Below are positions 1 through 6,116 of a stretch of 6,219 bases of DNA, piece after piece. The DNA is from Anaerolineales bacterium. Its GTDB lineage: Bacteria; Chloroflexota; Anaerolineae; Anaerolineales; DRMV01. The DNA lies in the NCBI GenBank assembly GCA_026991215.1, contig JALXBY010000158.1:1-6219 (forward strand), given 5' to 3'. The translations under genes and the position numbers were made by a program. Positions within the stretch are counted from its first letter, which is position 1. Each line of letters opens with the position of its first letter. The notes below the pieces were generated by a model. The model did no database searches, was not told the origin of the DNA, and was given only the letters and a program-made list of their open reading frames with translations.

Positions 1-2
1 CG

Positions 3-92
3 CACTGGACCGAAGATGGGGCTGAACTCACCCTCAAAGCCCGGACGGCGTTCCTCCGTCGTTTACGGAACCCCCTCCCCCTGGCCGCCTGA
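3..92 (+). CDS. C-terminal end of a gene entering from the left (partial)
   Basis: The third frame is open from the left edge to a TGA at 90-92. It reads about 29 residues with ordinary protein composition: a WTEDGAEL stretch, then a basic helix-like LKARTAFLRRLR, then a short NPLPLAA tail. The other two plus frames give either an early stop (TGA at 23-25) or a Pro/Ser/Arg-rich reading typical of out-of-frame GC-rich DNA, so this frame is the best candidate for the end of a real gene. No family can be recognised from so few residues. The next gene on the same strand starts 93 bases later and has its own promoter-like sequence, so the two need not form an operon. Confidence 0.45.
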   Translation, partial: HWTEDGAELTLKARTAFLRRLRNPLPLAA

Positions 93-146
93 TTCGGCAA
101 CTTTTGCACGCACCCAGGGGCGGCCCGCGTCCATGTTTCCCCCGTG

Positions 147-155
147 TGGTATGCT
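147..155 (+). promoter_or_regulatory. Candidate extended -10 promoter for the 186-residue gene
   Basis: The bases TGG followed by TATGCT (150-155) match the extended -10 pattern TGn plus a hexamer with four of six consensus positions. No good -35 hexamer lies 16-18 bases upstream, which is common for extended -10 promoters. Transcription would start near 162, giving a leader of about 24 bases before the ATG at 186. That leader contains the strong ribosome binding site at 174-180. This is a prediction from sequence only. Confidence 0.35.
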
Positions 156-159
156 TGAA

Positions 160-175
160 CCGGCATCCCTGCCGG
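160..175. repeat. Perfect 6-bp inverted repeat beside the ribosome binding site
   Basis: CCGGCA (160-165) and TGCCGG (170-175) are perfect inverted repeats around a TCCC loop. The right arm runs into the first bases of the Shine-Dalgarno sequence GGGAGGT (174-180) of the gene starting at 186. If the transcript begins upstream of 160, the hairpin could partly mask the ribosome binding site. If it begins near 162, as the candidate -10 suggests, the repeat could instead be a protein-binding operator at the start site. Short GC-rich repeats arise easily by chance in such DNA. Confidence 0.3.
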
Positions 176-185
176 GAGGTGCGTC

Positions 186-746
186 ATGCCTTCGCCCCAG
201 TATGACCTGACTTACCTGGAAGCCGCGCTGGAGGTCCTGGAGGACTACCTGGAAAGCCCGGAAACTTATTGGAACCTGGGCATTGCGCCCCCGCCAGGCG
301 AGGACCGGCCTTACCCCCAGATGAGCCTGGGCAACGTGCTTTTTGCTTTACAACGCCTGCAACGGCCCCTGGAACCGGTCATCGAAGCCCGCCGGGAACG
401 GATTGCGCAACGCCTAGACGCGCTTCGGCAAAAGCACCCCGTGCTCTGGAACACCAAAGCCAACCGGGAGGCCCAGATGCGGGCCCGCTTGTGGGCGCAG
501 TACATCGACGAACTGGCCGAAGAAGCCTCCGCGCGGGCCTATTACCCCAGTGAGGTCCGCCACCGGGCTGTGTTGGAGGTCCTGTACGACCATGCGGAGA
601 TTGAGGGGGAAGTCCAGGCCCTGCAGGCCCACGCGGACCGACGCTTGCAGACCCGCTGGGAACCCGGCCCCTTCGTGTGGGAAGAGGAGGTTGCCCCCGC
701 GTTCCCGAAGGACCGGTTTTGGTTCCTGTATGGCCGGCCCCGGTAA
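186..746 (+). CDS. Hypothetical helical protein, 186 residues
   Basis: The ATG follows GGGAGGT (174-180) with a 5-base spacer, which fixes the start well. The protein has no signal peptide or membrane segment and looks soluble. It begins with an acidic helix (YLEAALEVLEDYLES, about 10-24) and then a YPQMSLGNVLFALQRL segment (about 43-58). A long, strongly charged helical region follows (about 62-115), and it ends in an aromatic C-terminus (FWFLYGRPR, 178-186). Alternating Glu/Arg/Gln with leucines suggests a helical bundle or coiled coil. The N-terminal pattern vaguely resembles uncharacterised proteins I associate with Anaerolineae, but I cannot name a family or function. It is convergent with the membrane protein gene on the opposite strand, with only 5 bases between the two stop codons. 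Longer readings in other frames here are shadows with Arg/Pro-rich composition. Confidence 0.85.
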   Translation: MPSPQYDLTYLEAALEVLEDYLESPETYWNLGIAPPPGEDRPYPQMSLGNVLFALQRLQRPLEPVIEARRERIAQRLDALRQKHPVLWNTKANREAQMRARLWAQYIDELAEEASARAYYPSEVRHRAVLEVLYDHAEIEGEVQALQAHADRRLQTRWEPGPFVWEEEVAPAFPKDRFWFLYGRPR

Positions 747-751
747 CCGGC
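733..751. repeat. Inverted repeat at the junction of two convergent genes
   Basis: GCCGG (733-737) and CCGGC (747-751) flank a 9-base loop that contains the stop codon of the plus-strand gene. Inside it, CCGG-TAA-CCGG (740-750) forms a second, tighter symmetrical pair. The position between two converging stop codons would suit a bidirectional terminator. However, neither strand has a run of T residues after the stem, so it is not a typical intrinsic terminator. Confidence 0.22.
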
Positions 752-1777
752 TTACCCCTGGGGCGGGGGAAGGCGGGTGAGGACCTGCGCCCCACTCATC
801 AGGAGCAGCGCCAGGTAGCCGAGAAAAAGCAAGGCCAGCGCGGGCCGAGACGCGGCATCCCGGTCCCAGCGTGGCTCCAGGAAGCGGACCGCGGCGTGGC
901 CCAGCAGACCGGCCAGCAGGGTGGCAGGCGCTGCGACCAGGTTCCAGGGCAGGGGCGCGAGCCGCAAGCCCGCGGCGGCCAGCCCGATCAGGCTTCCCCA
1001 GGCAACTTGTGACCACGCCCCCACTGGCAGCCACCGCCGGGACCAGGCCGCCCAGAAGCCCAACAGCAGCCCCGCGACAACGCCGGCCAGGGTGAACAGG
1101 TGCGCAGGCCATACCGGCGGCAGCGCACCCAGGACCAACAACCCCGCAGCCACCGCGCGCAGGCCCGGCACCCGAACCCGTTCCCGCGGCACCTGAGGGA
1201 GCAGGGCCAAAAGGAGCCAGCCCACCGCGAAGATGCCCAACCGCACCCACCCCAGGGGGGCGGTCAGCGCGGGGAGGAAGAAGAGAAGCGGGACAAGGCC
1301 AACCCACAGGTACCAGTGGCGCGTCCAGGGGCGGTCCAGAGCCTGGGGGCCATAGCCATAGCGGTAGAGCCGGATGCGGACCGGTCGGGTCAGGGTATCG
1401 ATGGGGCTGGGGGTGTGGACGCGTTCCGAAACCCGGGCTGGATGCGCGTGGAAGTAGGAGGCATCCACGAAGAGCAACCGGGCCACGTGCATGGCTGCGG
1501 CTTCGTCTTCCCGGGCCAGGGTCTGGATTTCCCGGTAAACCGCGACCCAGGCCCCGTCCTGGGCCATGCGGCGCAGGGTCAGGGCGATGTCCATCCGGTT
1601 CTGACGGGCGTGGCGGTTCTGGGCGATGTGCGCCCACAGCGCATCGATGAAGGGCTGCGCGGCCTCCGGGTCAATGGCCTGGATTTCGCGCACCAACGCC
1701 AGCAGTCGGCGCCAGGCTTCTTCGGCCTGGGCCTGCCGGGCCTGTTCCAGCAGTTGCTCCAGTTCCGGTTTCGCCAT
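752..1777 (-). CDS. Uncharacterised membrane protein with soluble N-terminal helical domain, 341 residues
   Basis: The chosen start (ATG complementary to 1775-1777, MAKPELEQ) has a strong AAGGAG at 1785-1790 with a 7-base spacer. The frame stays open further upstream to 2074, but that part overlaps the divergent hydrolase gene and is not protein-like. Residues 1-150 are hydrophilic and mostly helical, rich in Ala, Glu, Arg and Gln (for example EEAWRRLLALVREIQAIDPE, 19-38), and could form a repeat-like helical domain in the cytoplasm. Residues 155-331 contain about seven hydrophobic segments (near 155-172, 178-194, 205-221, 226-246, 256-273, 278-297 and 312-331) joined by short Arg-rich loops. 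The tail is short and Pro-rich. No catalytic motif or known family was recognised, and no function can be assigned. The gene is convergent with the 186-residue gene and divergent from the hydrolase gene. Confidence 0.85.
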   Translation of the reverse strand: MAKPELEQLLEQARQAQAEEAWRRLLALVREIQAIDPEAAQPFIDALWAHIAQNRHARQNRMDIALTLRRMAQDGAWVAVYREIQTLAREDEAAAMHVARLLFVDASYFHAHPARVSERVHTPSPIDTLTRPVRIRLYRYGYGPQALDRPWTRHWYLWVGLVPLLFFLPALTAPLGWVRLGIFAVGWLLLALLPQVPRERVRVPGLRAVAAGLLVLGALPPVWPAHLFTLAGVVAGLLLGFWAAWSRRWLPVGAWSQVAWGSLIGLAAAGLRLAPLPWNLVAAPATLLAGLLGHAAVRFLEPRWDRDAASRPALALLFLGYLALLLMSGAQVLTRLPPPQG

Positions 1778-1784
1778 GCCCCTG

Positions 1785-1790
1785 CTCCTT
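1785..1790 (-). promoter_or_regulatory. Ribosome binding site fixing the membrane-protein start
   Basis: On the minus strand AAGGAG stands 7 bases before the ATG at 1777. It is the only good Shine-Dalgarno sequence in this frame, and it decides in favour of the 341-residue form over the longer reading that extends back to 2074. Confidence 0.75.
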
Positions 1791-1844
1791 GCCAGGGTTT
1801 CCTTCAAGGGTAGAGGGAAACCCAACAGGATGCAAGCGGCCTGG

Positions 1845-1857
1845 GGGATATAATCCC
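1845..1857 (+). promoter_or_regulatory. Candidate promoter -10 (TATAAT) within an inverted repeat
   Basis: An exact TATAAT (1849-1854) lies 40 bases upstream of the hydrolase ATG at 1895. It sits inside a perfect inverted repeat, GGGAT-ATA-ATCCC (1845-1857), so a repressor could in principle cover the -10 box. No clear -35 hexamer is visible at 16-18 bases. A transcript starting near 1861 would leave only about 10 bases before the upstream ATG at 1871, which supports 1895 as the true start. The region is the intergenic space between two divergent genes. Minus-strand promoter matches here are weak. Confidence 0.5.
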
Positions 1858-1894
1858 GGCAGTCGAAGGTATGCTTCACCAGGGGACAGAGGCC

Positions 1895-2806
1895 ATGTTC
1901 TCGTGGGAATCCTTGCGCCTGGCGTTGCGCTACAGTTTTCCTCTGGGTCCCCGGTCCTTTCCGGCCCTGGCCCGGAGGTTGGGGGTACCCGAAGCCGAGG
2001 TGGAGGAACTCCTGCGGTTCCGGGAGTCCCATCCCCCGCGGCAGCGGGTGGTGCAGGGCGTGCCCTGGACCCATCTCGTTGTGGGTTCAGGCCCGGAGGC
2101 CGTAGTGCTTTTGCACGGCATGGCCGGCGCGTACGACGTGTGGTGGCGGGTGCTGCCGCGGCTGGCCCAGCGCTTTCGGGTGTTGAGCGTCACATATCCT
2201 GCGGTGGAAACGGTAGAGGCCCTGGCCCACGGGGTGCTGGCTTTGATGGATGCGTACGGCATGGAAAGGGCGACGGTGGTGGGGTCCTCGTTGGGCGGAT
2301 ATGTGGCCCAGTATCTCATGCATCATGCCGCGGCGCGGGTGGCCCGGGTGGTTTTGGGCAACACCTTTCCCCCAGAGGGGCGGGCGGTGTATCAACGGCA
2401 ATACGGGTTGCTGCTGCGGCTGGCACCCTGGCTGCCGGAGGCTGTTGTGCTGGCCGCGTTCCGGCAGGGGTATTTCTTCAAGGTACATCCGACGTCCCGT
2501 TCCCCTTTGCTGCTGGCGTACTTGTTGGAGCAGTCCTACGTGGGTATGCATAAGCAGGATGTGATTGCCCGGGCCTGCTGTGTGCTTTACGCCCCGCGGC
2601 TGCCTGAACCACCGCGTCACATCCCGGTGCTGATCGTGGAATCGGCCAACGACCCATTGATTCCACCCGAATTGCGGGCTGCCTTGAAAGCGCGTTACCC
2701 CTGGGCCCAGGTGTACACCTTCCCTGATGCCGGGCACTTCCCCTATGTGAACCAGCCGGCGGTTTATATGGGGGTGTTGGAGGGTTTTCTGGCAGGGGAT
2801 GATTAA
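1895..2806 (+). CDS. Alpha/beta hydrolase, maspardin (SPG21)-like, 303 residues
   Basis: This is an alpha/beta-hydrolase fold protein with a complete predicted triad. The nucleophile is Ser132 in GSSLGG, the acid is Asp253 in ESANDPLIP, and the base is His281 in DAGHFPY. The oxyanion-region HG motif is at residues 74-75 (LLHGMAG). No signal peptide is evident, so it is probably cytosolic. From memory of the family, several blocks resemble eukaryotic maspardin: an LSVTYP block, GSSLGGYVAQ, RVVLGNTF and GHFPYVNQP, in the same order and in a protein of similar length (about 308 residues in human). The substrate is unknown; esterase, lipase or peptidase activity would all fit. Residues 22-42 (ARRLGVPEAEVEELLRF and neighbours) look like a short helix-turn-helix-like stretch ahead of the fold. 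The ATG at 1895 is chosen because AGGGG (1881-1885) lies 9 bases upstream. The in-frame ATG at 1871 has no usable ribosome binding site and is too close to the candidate promoter. The stop overlaps the stop of the convergent GT87 gene. Confidence 0.9.
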   Translation: MFSWESLRLALRYSFPLGPRSFPALARRLGVPEAEVEELLRFRESHPPRQRVVQGVPWTHLVVGSGPEAVVLLHGMAGAYDVWWRVLPRLAQRFRVLSVTYPAVETVEALAHGVLALMDAYGMERATVVGSSLGGYVAQYLMHHAAARVARVVLGNTFPPEGRAVYQRQYGLLLRLAPWLPEAVVLAAFRQGYFFKVHPTSRSPLLLAYLLEQSYVGMHKQDVIARACCVLYAPRLPEPPRHIPVLIVESANDPLIPPELRAALKARYPWAQVYTFPDAGHFPYVNQPAVYMGVLEGFLAGDD

Positions 2807-4158
2807 AGCCTGGGTTTACGGGTCTGGATAGACGCACGATATAGCACCATCCAGAACGTCAGCCAGAGGGCCAGATAAGTCGTGCCTGCCCAGAGCGAAA
2901 TCACCCGTAGTTTCAAACGGGCGAGCACGTCAGGGTCGATGCCGCCCCAAAGGAAACCGGAAAGCAGGCTGGGCAACAAAAGGTACCAGGCATATCGATA
3001 GGGCCAGGGGTTTTTGTCTTGGTGTACGAAGGCATGAAAGGCGACCATGGGGCCAAACAGGTATAACAAGTATTGTGACCAGGCGAAAGGGGCCAGCAAC
3101 ATGGCCAGTGTCAGCCACAGGCCTTCTTCGACCCAAGGGGGCGCGCTGGGGGCCTTCAGCCATACCCACAGGGTGGCCAACAAAAGGGCCAGGCCCAGAA
3201 TCGAGGAATAGGGCTGTACGGATTCCGCGTAAACAAGCAATGGCCGGGAAAGACGGGTCTCCGGGCCAATCCAGAAGGAGATCCATCCCGTCAGTGAAGC
3301 ATTGCCATCCAGGAACCATCGTGCGGTGATTTGGGTGTATTCCAGGAGATGGTCCAATAAGAATACCAATCCCTGGATGCCGACCGCTCTCCAGGCAACA
3401 AGGAATGCACTCAACCCACCTCCGATGAGGCCGGCAAGGAAGGTTCTACCCCATCGCCGCAGGCCCGGCAGGGTCCCAAAGAGGAGGAAGGGTTTGAACG
3501 CAATCAACCACCCCCACAAAAGCCCACTCCCCGTTGCACGACCTTCGTAAGCAAGCAAAATCGCTGCCAGGACCCCCGCTGCCAGATAGACATCGGCGTT
3601 ACCCCAGTACAGCCCAAACCATAGCGAAGGGAAAAGGAACAGGAACGCACGTACACAAAATGCCGAAAGACGCAACTTCCGGGCGAAGCGACCCAACAGA
3701 AGCCACCAGATCAGCAGCGCGCCGCCGCTCCACAGCAGGTAAGCGTATGTGTATGGGATCCCGCTCAAGAGGCGCATGATTGGAATCAGCAGGGGCTGGT
3801 AGGGCAGAAAGGGCGTGATTTGATAGACCCACTCTGGCCAATGGACGCCCACCTTCCATGGCCAGGACGTATCTGTGAATTCTCCACCAAGCCGAAGCCA
3901 CTGGGCCAGGAAGTAGTATTGCGCGAAATCTACGGAGTAATACGGGAAATATTGCGTCGAATTATAAAGAAACACTATGCCCTGGCCTAATAACAATCCC
4001 AAAATAATACTTTTCCAGAGAATTTGCATCCAGAATACCTGCCAGGGTGGCTTCCAGCACTGAGGTTTTTTTGACGTTTTTGTTTCATGCATCTCTGCTT
4101 CTTCGTCTTGTTCTGTGTGAGCTCGTATTTGTTTCAAAAGTGTATTCAAGAAGCACAT
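2803..4158 (-). CDS. GT87 (DUF2029) family polyprenyl-phosphate-dependent glycosyltransferase
   Basis: This is a polytopic membrane protein of 451 residues with about ten hydrophobic segments and the general pattern of GT87 GT-C enzymes such as mycobacterial PimE. After the first membrane helix (about 45-65) comes YYSVDFAQYY, where Asp77 matches the acidic residue thought to be catalytic in that family. Further matches are GNADVYLAAG (186-195), the following AFKPFLL with Lys222-Pro223, NASLTG (286-291) and PFAWSQYLLYL (357-367). Family members transfer mannose or another sugar from a polyprenyl-phosphate donor on the outer face of the membrane; donor and acceptor here are unknown. The first ATG overlaps the end of the O-antigen ligase gene by 13 bases, suggesting an operon, but it has no Shine-Dalgarno sequence. 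The in-frame ATG at 4092 (429 residues) has a weak purine-rich AAGAAG upstream and is a real alternative; residues 1-22 are the uncertain part. The 5' third is notably AT-rich compared with genes to the left. Confidence 0.85.
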   Translation of the reverse strand: MCFLNTLLKQIRAHTEQDEEAEMHETKTSKKPQCWKPPWQVFWMQILWKSIILGLLLGQGIVFLYNSTQYFPYYSVDFAQYYFLAQWLRLGGEFTDTSWPWKVGVHWPEWVYQITPFLPYQPLLIPIMRLLSGIPYTYAYLLWSGGALLIWWLLLGRFARKLRLSAFCVRAFLFLFPSLWFGLYWGNADVYLAAGVLAAILLAYEGRATGSGLLWGWLIAFKPFLLFGTLPGLRRWGRTFLAGLIGGGLSAFLVAWRAVGIQGLVFLLDHLLEYTQITARWFLDGNASLTGWISFWIGPETRLSRPLLVYAESVQPYSSILGLALLLATLWVWLKAPSAPPWVEEGLWLTLAMLLAPFAWSQYLLYLFGPMVAFHAFVHQDKNPWPYRYAWYLLLPSLLSGFLWGGIDPDVLARLKLRVISLWAGTTYLALWLTFWMVLYRASIQTRKPRL

Positions 4159-6113
4159 AGCTTGGAAAAAACAGGCGACAGAGGCTGCGGAAATCCTGGT
4201 AACAGGTCCACAATATCCGGAGGGGGTATACGGTAGAGGATACTAAAGTTTTTGTTGGAAATTTCCCATGCAGCGCCATAGGATGAATTGTATTTAAGGC
4301 GCAAGCAGATTTCCTGAATAAGGTTTTGCTTTATTGGCGTAAGATCTATGGATTGGGCAATCAGCCAAAGATGCAGATCAAAGCTTACTGGGGGAGCAAG
4401 GGTGGCAAAGAGTTTGGCCTGTTTGTCATTTTTTTGGCGGGCCTTGAGGAAGGTTTGTAGATACTTGCTGATATAAAGCGCACGATACGATGGTATCTCT
4501 GCACGGCCCGGTAAAGGAATACGGTACGGTGTTTCAAGCGAATTTTCCAACAGGGCTTGGTACAACGGCTTTTCCCAGGTAAACCATCGTCTTGGTTGTT
4601 TTCGGTTTATCCAGAGTCTCAGGGCTTTGGTTTGAATATTAGATGTAAAACTGGGTGAAAATGAAAACCAGGGGTAGATGTCCAGAAAAGTTATATACAA
4701 AGAAGTGGCTTTGGTGATATTTCCCGTGCGTTCCTCCATCCAGGCCAGAGTGTAGAAAAAAGGTCCCAGGGGAGCTCGCTGCACGGCTTGAGCCATGGCT
4801 TGTCGGGCTTCGTTTTGCCTGCCCAGGTTCCATAAAATCCATGCATAGTTGGCCCAGTGAACTGCATATTGGGGTTCCTGACCTAAACTTTTCTCAAATA
4901 GATAGGCTGAACGTTGAAGAAACGCATTTCGCTCCTTCTCCGCCAGCGTGGCTGCGAGTGCGTGCTTGCCATAAGCATACGCCGCGGCCACCGTATAACC
5001 CGGTTCCCAGAAGGCGAGACGTGCAGCCTGTTCCATCCAGAACCCTGCGTGATCCCATTTCCCTTGGGCACCATATGCTCGGCCACGTTCGTACAAATAG
5101 AGCGAGGCGCCATGTAATATAATAAAGATCAGTGTACCTAAAGCCAAACCTCGCCAGAGGAAAGCCCAGATTATTGGTTTGGGTTTGTATGCCTGGTGTT
5201 GGGGTGTTGAGGCATTTTTCGTATGCAGCATCAAAAGCAGCGTTGCAGGGATGAGATTCCAAGCCCCCCAATGGACAGTTTCGTCAACCATATGATGGGC
5301 AAGCCAGCTCATTCCAGATGCCAGTGCCGCCCGTTGCCAAAGCGTCCATGGACGTTTTGGCCGTAACAATTGACGCAGGGCTGCAATACTCCATACCAAT
5401 CCCAGCACGCCCGTACTGGTTAGAAGGTCTACAATCAGGTTATGGGGCATATCGGTGAAAAAACGCGGAGGGATTGAAGTTGAAGCCAGGTGAATCAAGG
5501 GCCAGGTACCTGGTCCTTGGCCCCAAATAGGTTGTTGTCGCCAAGTCCGAAGGCCCCATTTCCAAAAATCGATGCGGCCGTTGGAGAAATCTGGACGCAC
5601 AACGTTCCCAAGACGCAACCTGCTTTGCCAAAGGAAGAACAGCAGGCCCAGGAGCAAGATGACTGTCCATAACCAACGGGGACAAAAAATTTTTCCTTTA
5701 TAGTTCCTGTTTAGGATGAGAAAGCCCGCGACACCAATGCTCCAGGCAAGCAAGCCGCCCCGGGAGTTGGTAAGAATGAGGAGGGTAAAAGAGACAAACA
5801 TGAGCACTTGTGCCAAGCGCGTTTCCTTGGACGAACCGGCGACACGTAACGCCATAAACAAAGGGAAGCCCACGGCAATGAGATGGGCAAACTGGTTTGG
5901 ATGCCATTTAAGCGGAGATACCGTCACGCGGAGGGCTTGAAAGGGCCAGGTCCGGGCGGCTATCCAGGGTTGTAGAGTGGTATAGAGCGATATAAAGGCG
6001 CCGATAAACGTCAGCAAGGCAACGGTCAAATAGGGCAGGATAAGCATCTTAGGAGGTATTGCTTCATCTTTCCAGGCAAGCCAGAAGAGCAATGCGGGGA
6101 AGAAATTTAACAT
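4146..6113 (-). CDS. O-antigen ligase/polymerase (Wzy_C) with TPR C-terminus, probably 5'-truncated
   Basis: This membrane protein has the marks of the O-antigen ligase/polymerase family. They are WHPNQFAHL (70-78) at the start of a membrane helix, TNSRGGLLAW (115-124), NGRIDFWKWGL (178-188), IWGQGPGTW (196-204) in the extracytoplasmic loop, and PHNLIVDLLTSTGVLGL (223-239). A last membrane helix (about 314-341) is followed by TPR-like helical pairs (about 342-480) and a C-terminal part (485-655) that I do not recognise. Such enzymes join or polymerise lipid-linked glycans on the outer face of the membrane; the substrate is unknown. Full-length relatives normally have three to five more membrane segments before the region where this frame begins. 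The ATG at 6113 has no Shine-Dalgarno sequence, an in-frame TAA lies at 6153-6155, and an insertion-sequence-like end begins within a few bases. I therefore infer that the N-terminus is missing and the gene may be a pseudogene. It overlaps the GT87 start by 13 bases. Confidence 0.8.
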   Translation of the reverse strand: MLNFFPALLFWLAWKDEAIPPKMLILPYLTVALLTFIGAFISLYTTLQPWIAARTWPFQALRVTVSPLKWHPNQFAHLIAVGFPLFMALRVAGSSKETRLAQVLMFVSFTLLILTNSRGGLLAWSIGVAGFLILNRNYKGKIFCPRWLWTVILLLGLLFFLWQSRLRLGNVVRPDFSNGRIDFWKWGLRTWRQQPIWGQGPGTWPLIHLASTSIPPRFFTDMPHNLIVDLLTSTGVLGLVWSIAALRQLLRPKRPWTLWQRAALASGMSWLAHHMVDETVHWGAWNLIPATLLLMLHTKNASTPQHQAYKPKPIIWAFLWRGLALGTLIFIILHGASLYLYERGRAYGAQGKWDHAGFWMEQAARLAFWEPGYTVAAAYAYGKHALAATLAEKERNAFLQRSAYLFEKSLGQEPQYAVHWANYAWILWNLGRQNEARQAMAQAVQRAPLGPFFYTLAWMEERTGNITKATSLYITFLDIYPWFSFSPSFTSNIQTKALRLWINRKQPRRWFTWEKPLYQALLENSLETPYRIPLPGRAEIPSYRALYISKYLQTFLKARQKNDKQAKLFATLAPPVSFDLHLWLIAQSIDLTPIKQNLIQEICLRLKYNSSYGAAWEISNKNFSILYRIPPPDIVDLLPGFPQPLSPVFSKLCAS

Positions 6114-6116
6114 AAC

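Noticed and set aside
16..210. 64-residue frame across the left edge
   Set aside because: It is Pro/Ser-rich, runs into the start of the 186-residue gene in another frame and has no ribosome binding site. The third-frame reading ending at 92 looks more like protein.
414..1637. 407-residue open frame on the minus strand
   Set aside because: It is longer than the real gene it overlaps, but it is Pro/Gly/Arg-rich throughout with no hydrophobic or domain pattern. It is a frame-shifted shadow, typical of very GC-rich DNA. The overlapping 341-residue frame has a strong ribosome binding site and clear membrane segments.
1100..1813. 237-residue plus-strand open frame opposite the membrane protein gene
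   Set aside because: It is antisense to a convincing gene, and its early part is rich in Arg, Gln, Pro and His with no supported start. Stop codons are rare here simply because of high GC.
1778..2074. N-terminal extension of the membrane protein back to 2074
   Set aside because: It would overlap the divergent hydrolase gene and its promoter, its residues do not look protein-like, and the start at 1777 has a much better ribosome binding site.
1789..2553. 254-residue plus-strand frame overlapping the hydrolase
   Set aside because: It is Gly/Ala/Arg-rich and out of frame with the hydrolase, whose motifs (HG, GSSLGG, GHF) are unmistakable.
2822..2833. Small hairpin GTCT-GGAT-AGAC just after the hydrolase stop
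   Set aside because: The stem is only 4 bp with no following T-run, and it lies inside the GT87 coding region. It is too weak to call a terminator.
4061..4085. T-rich stretch on the plus strand resembling a terminator tail
   Set aside because: No stable GC stem precedes it. The run is explained by lysine codons in the N-terminal part of the minus-strand GT87 gene.
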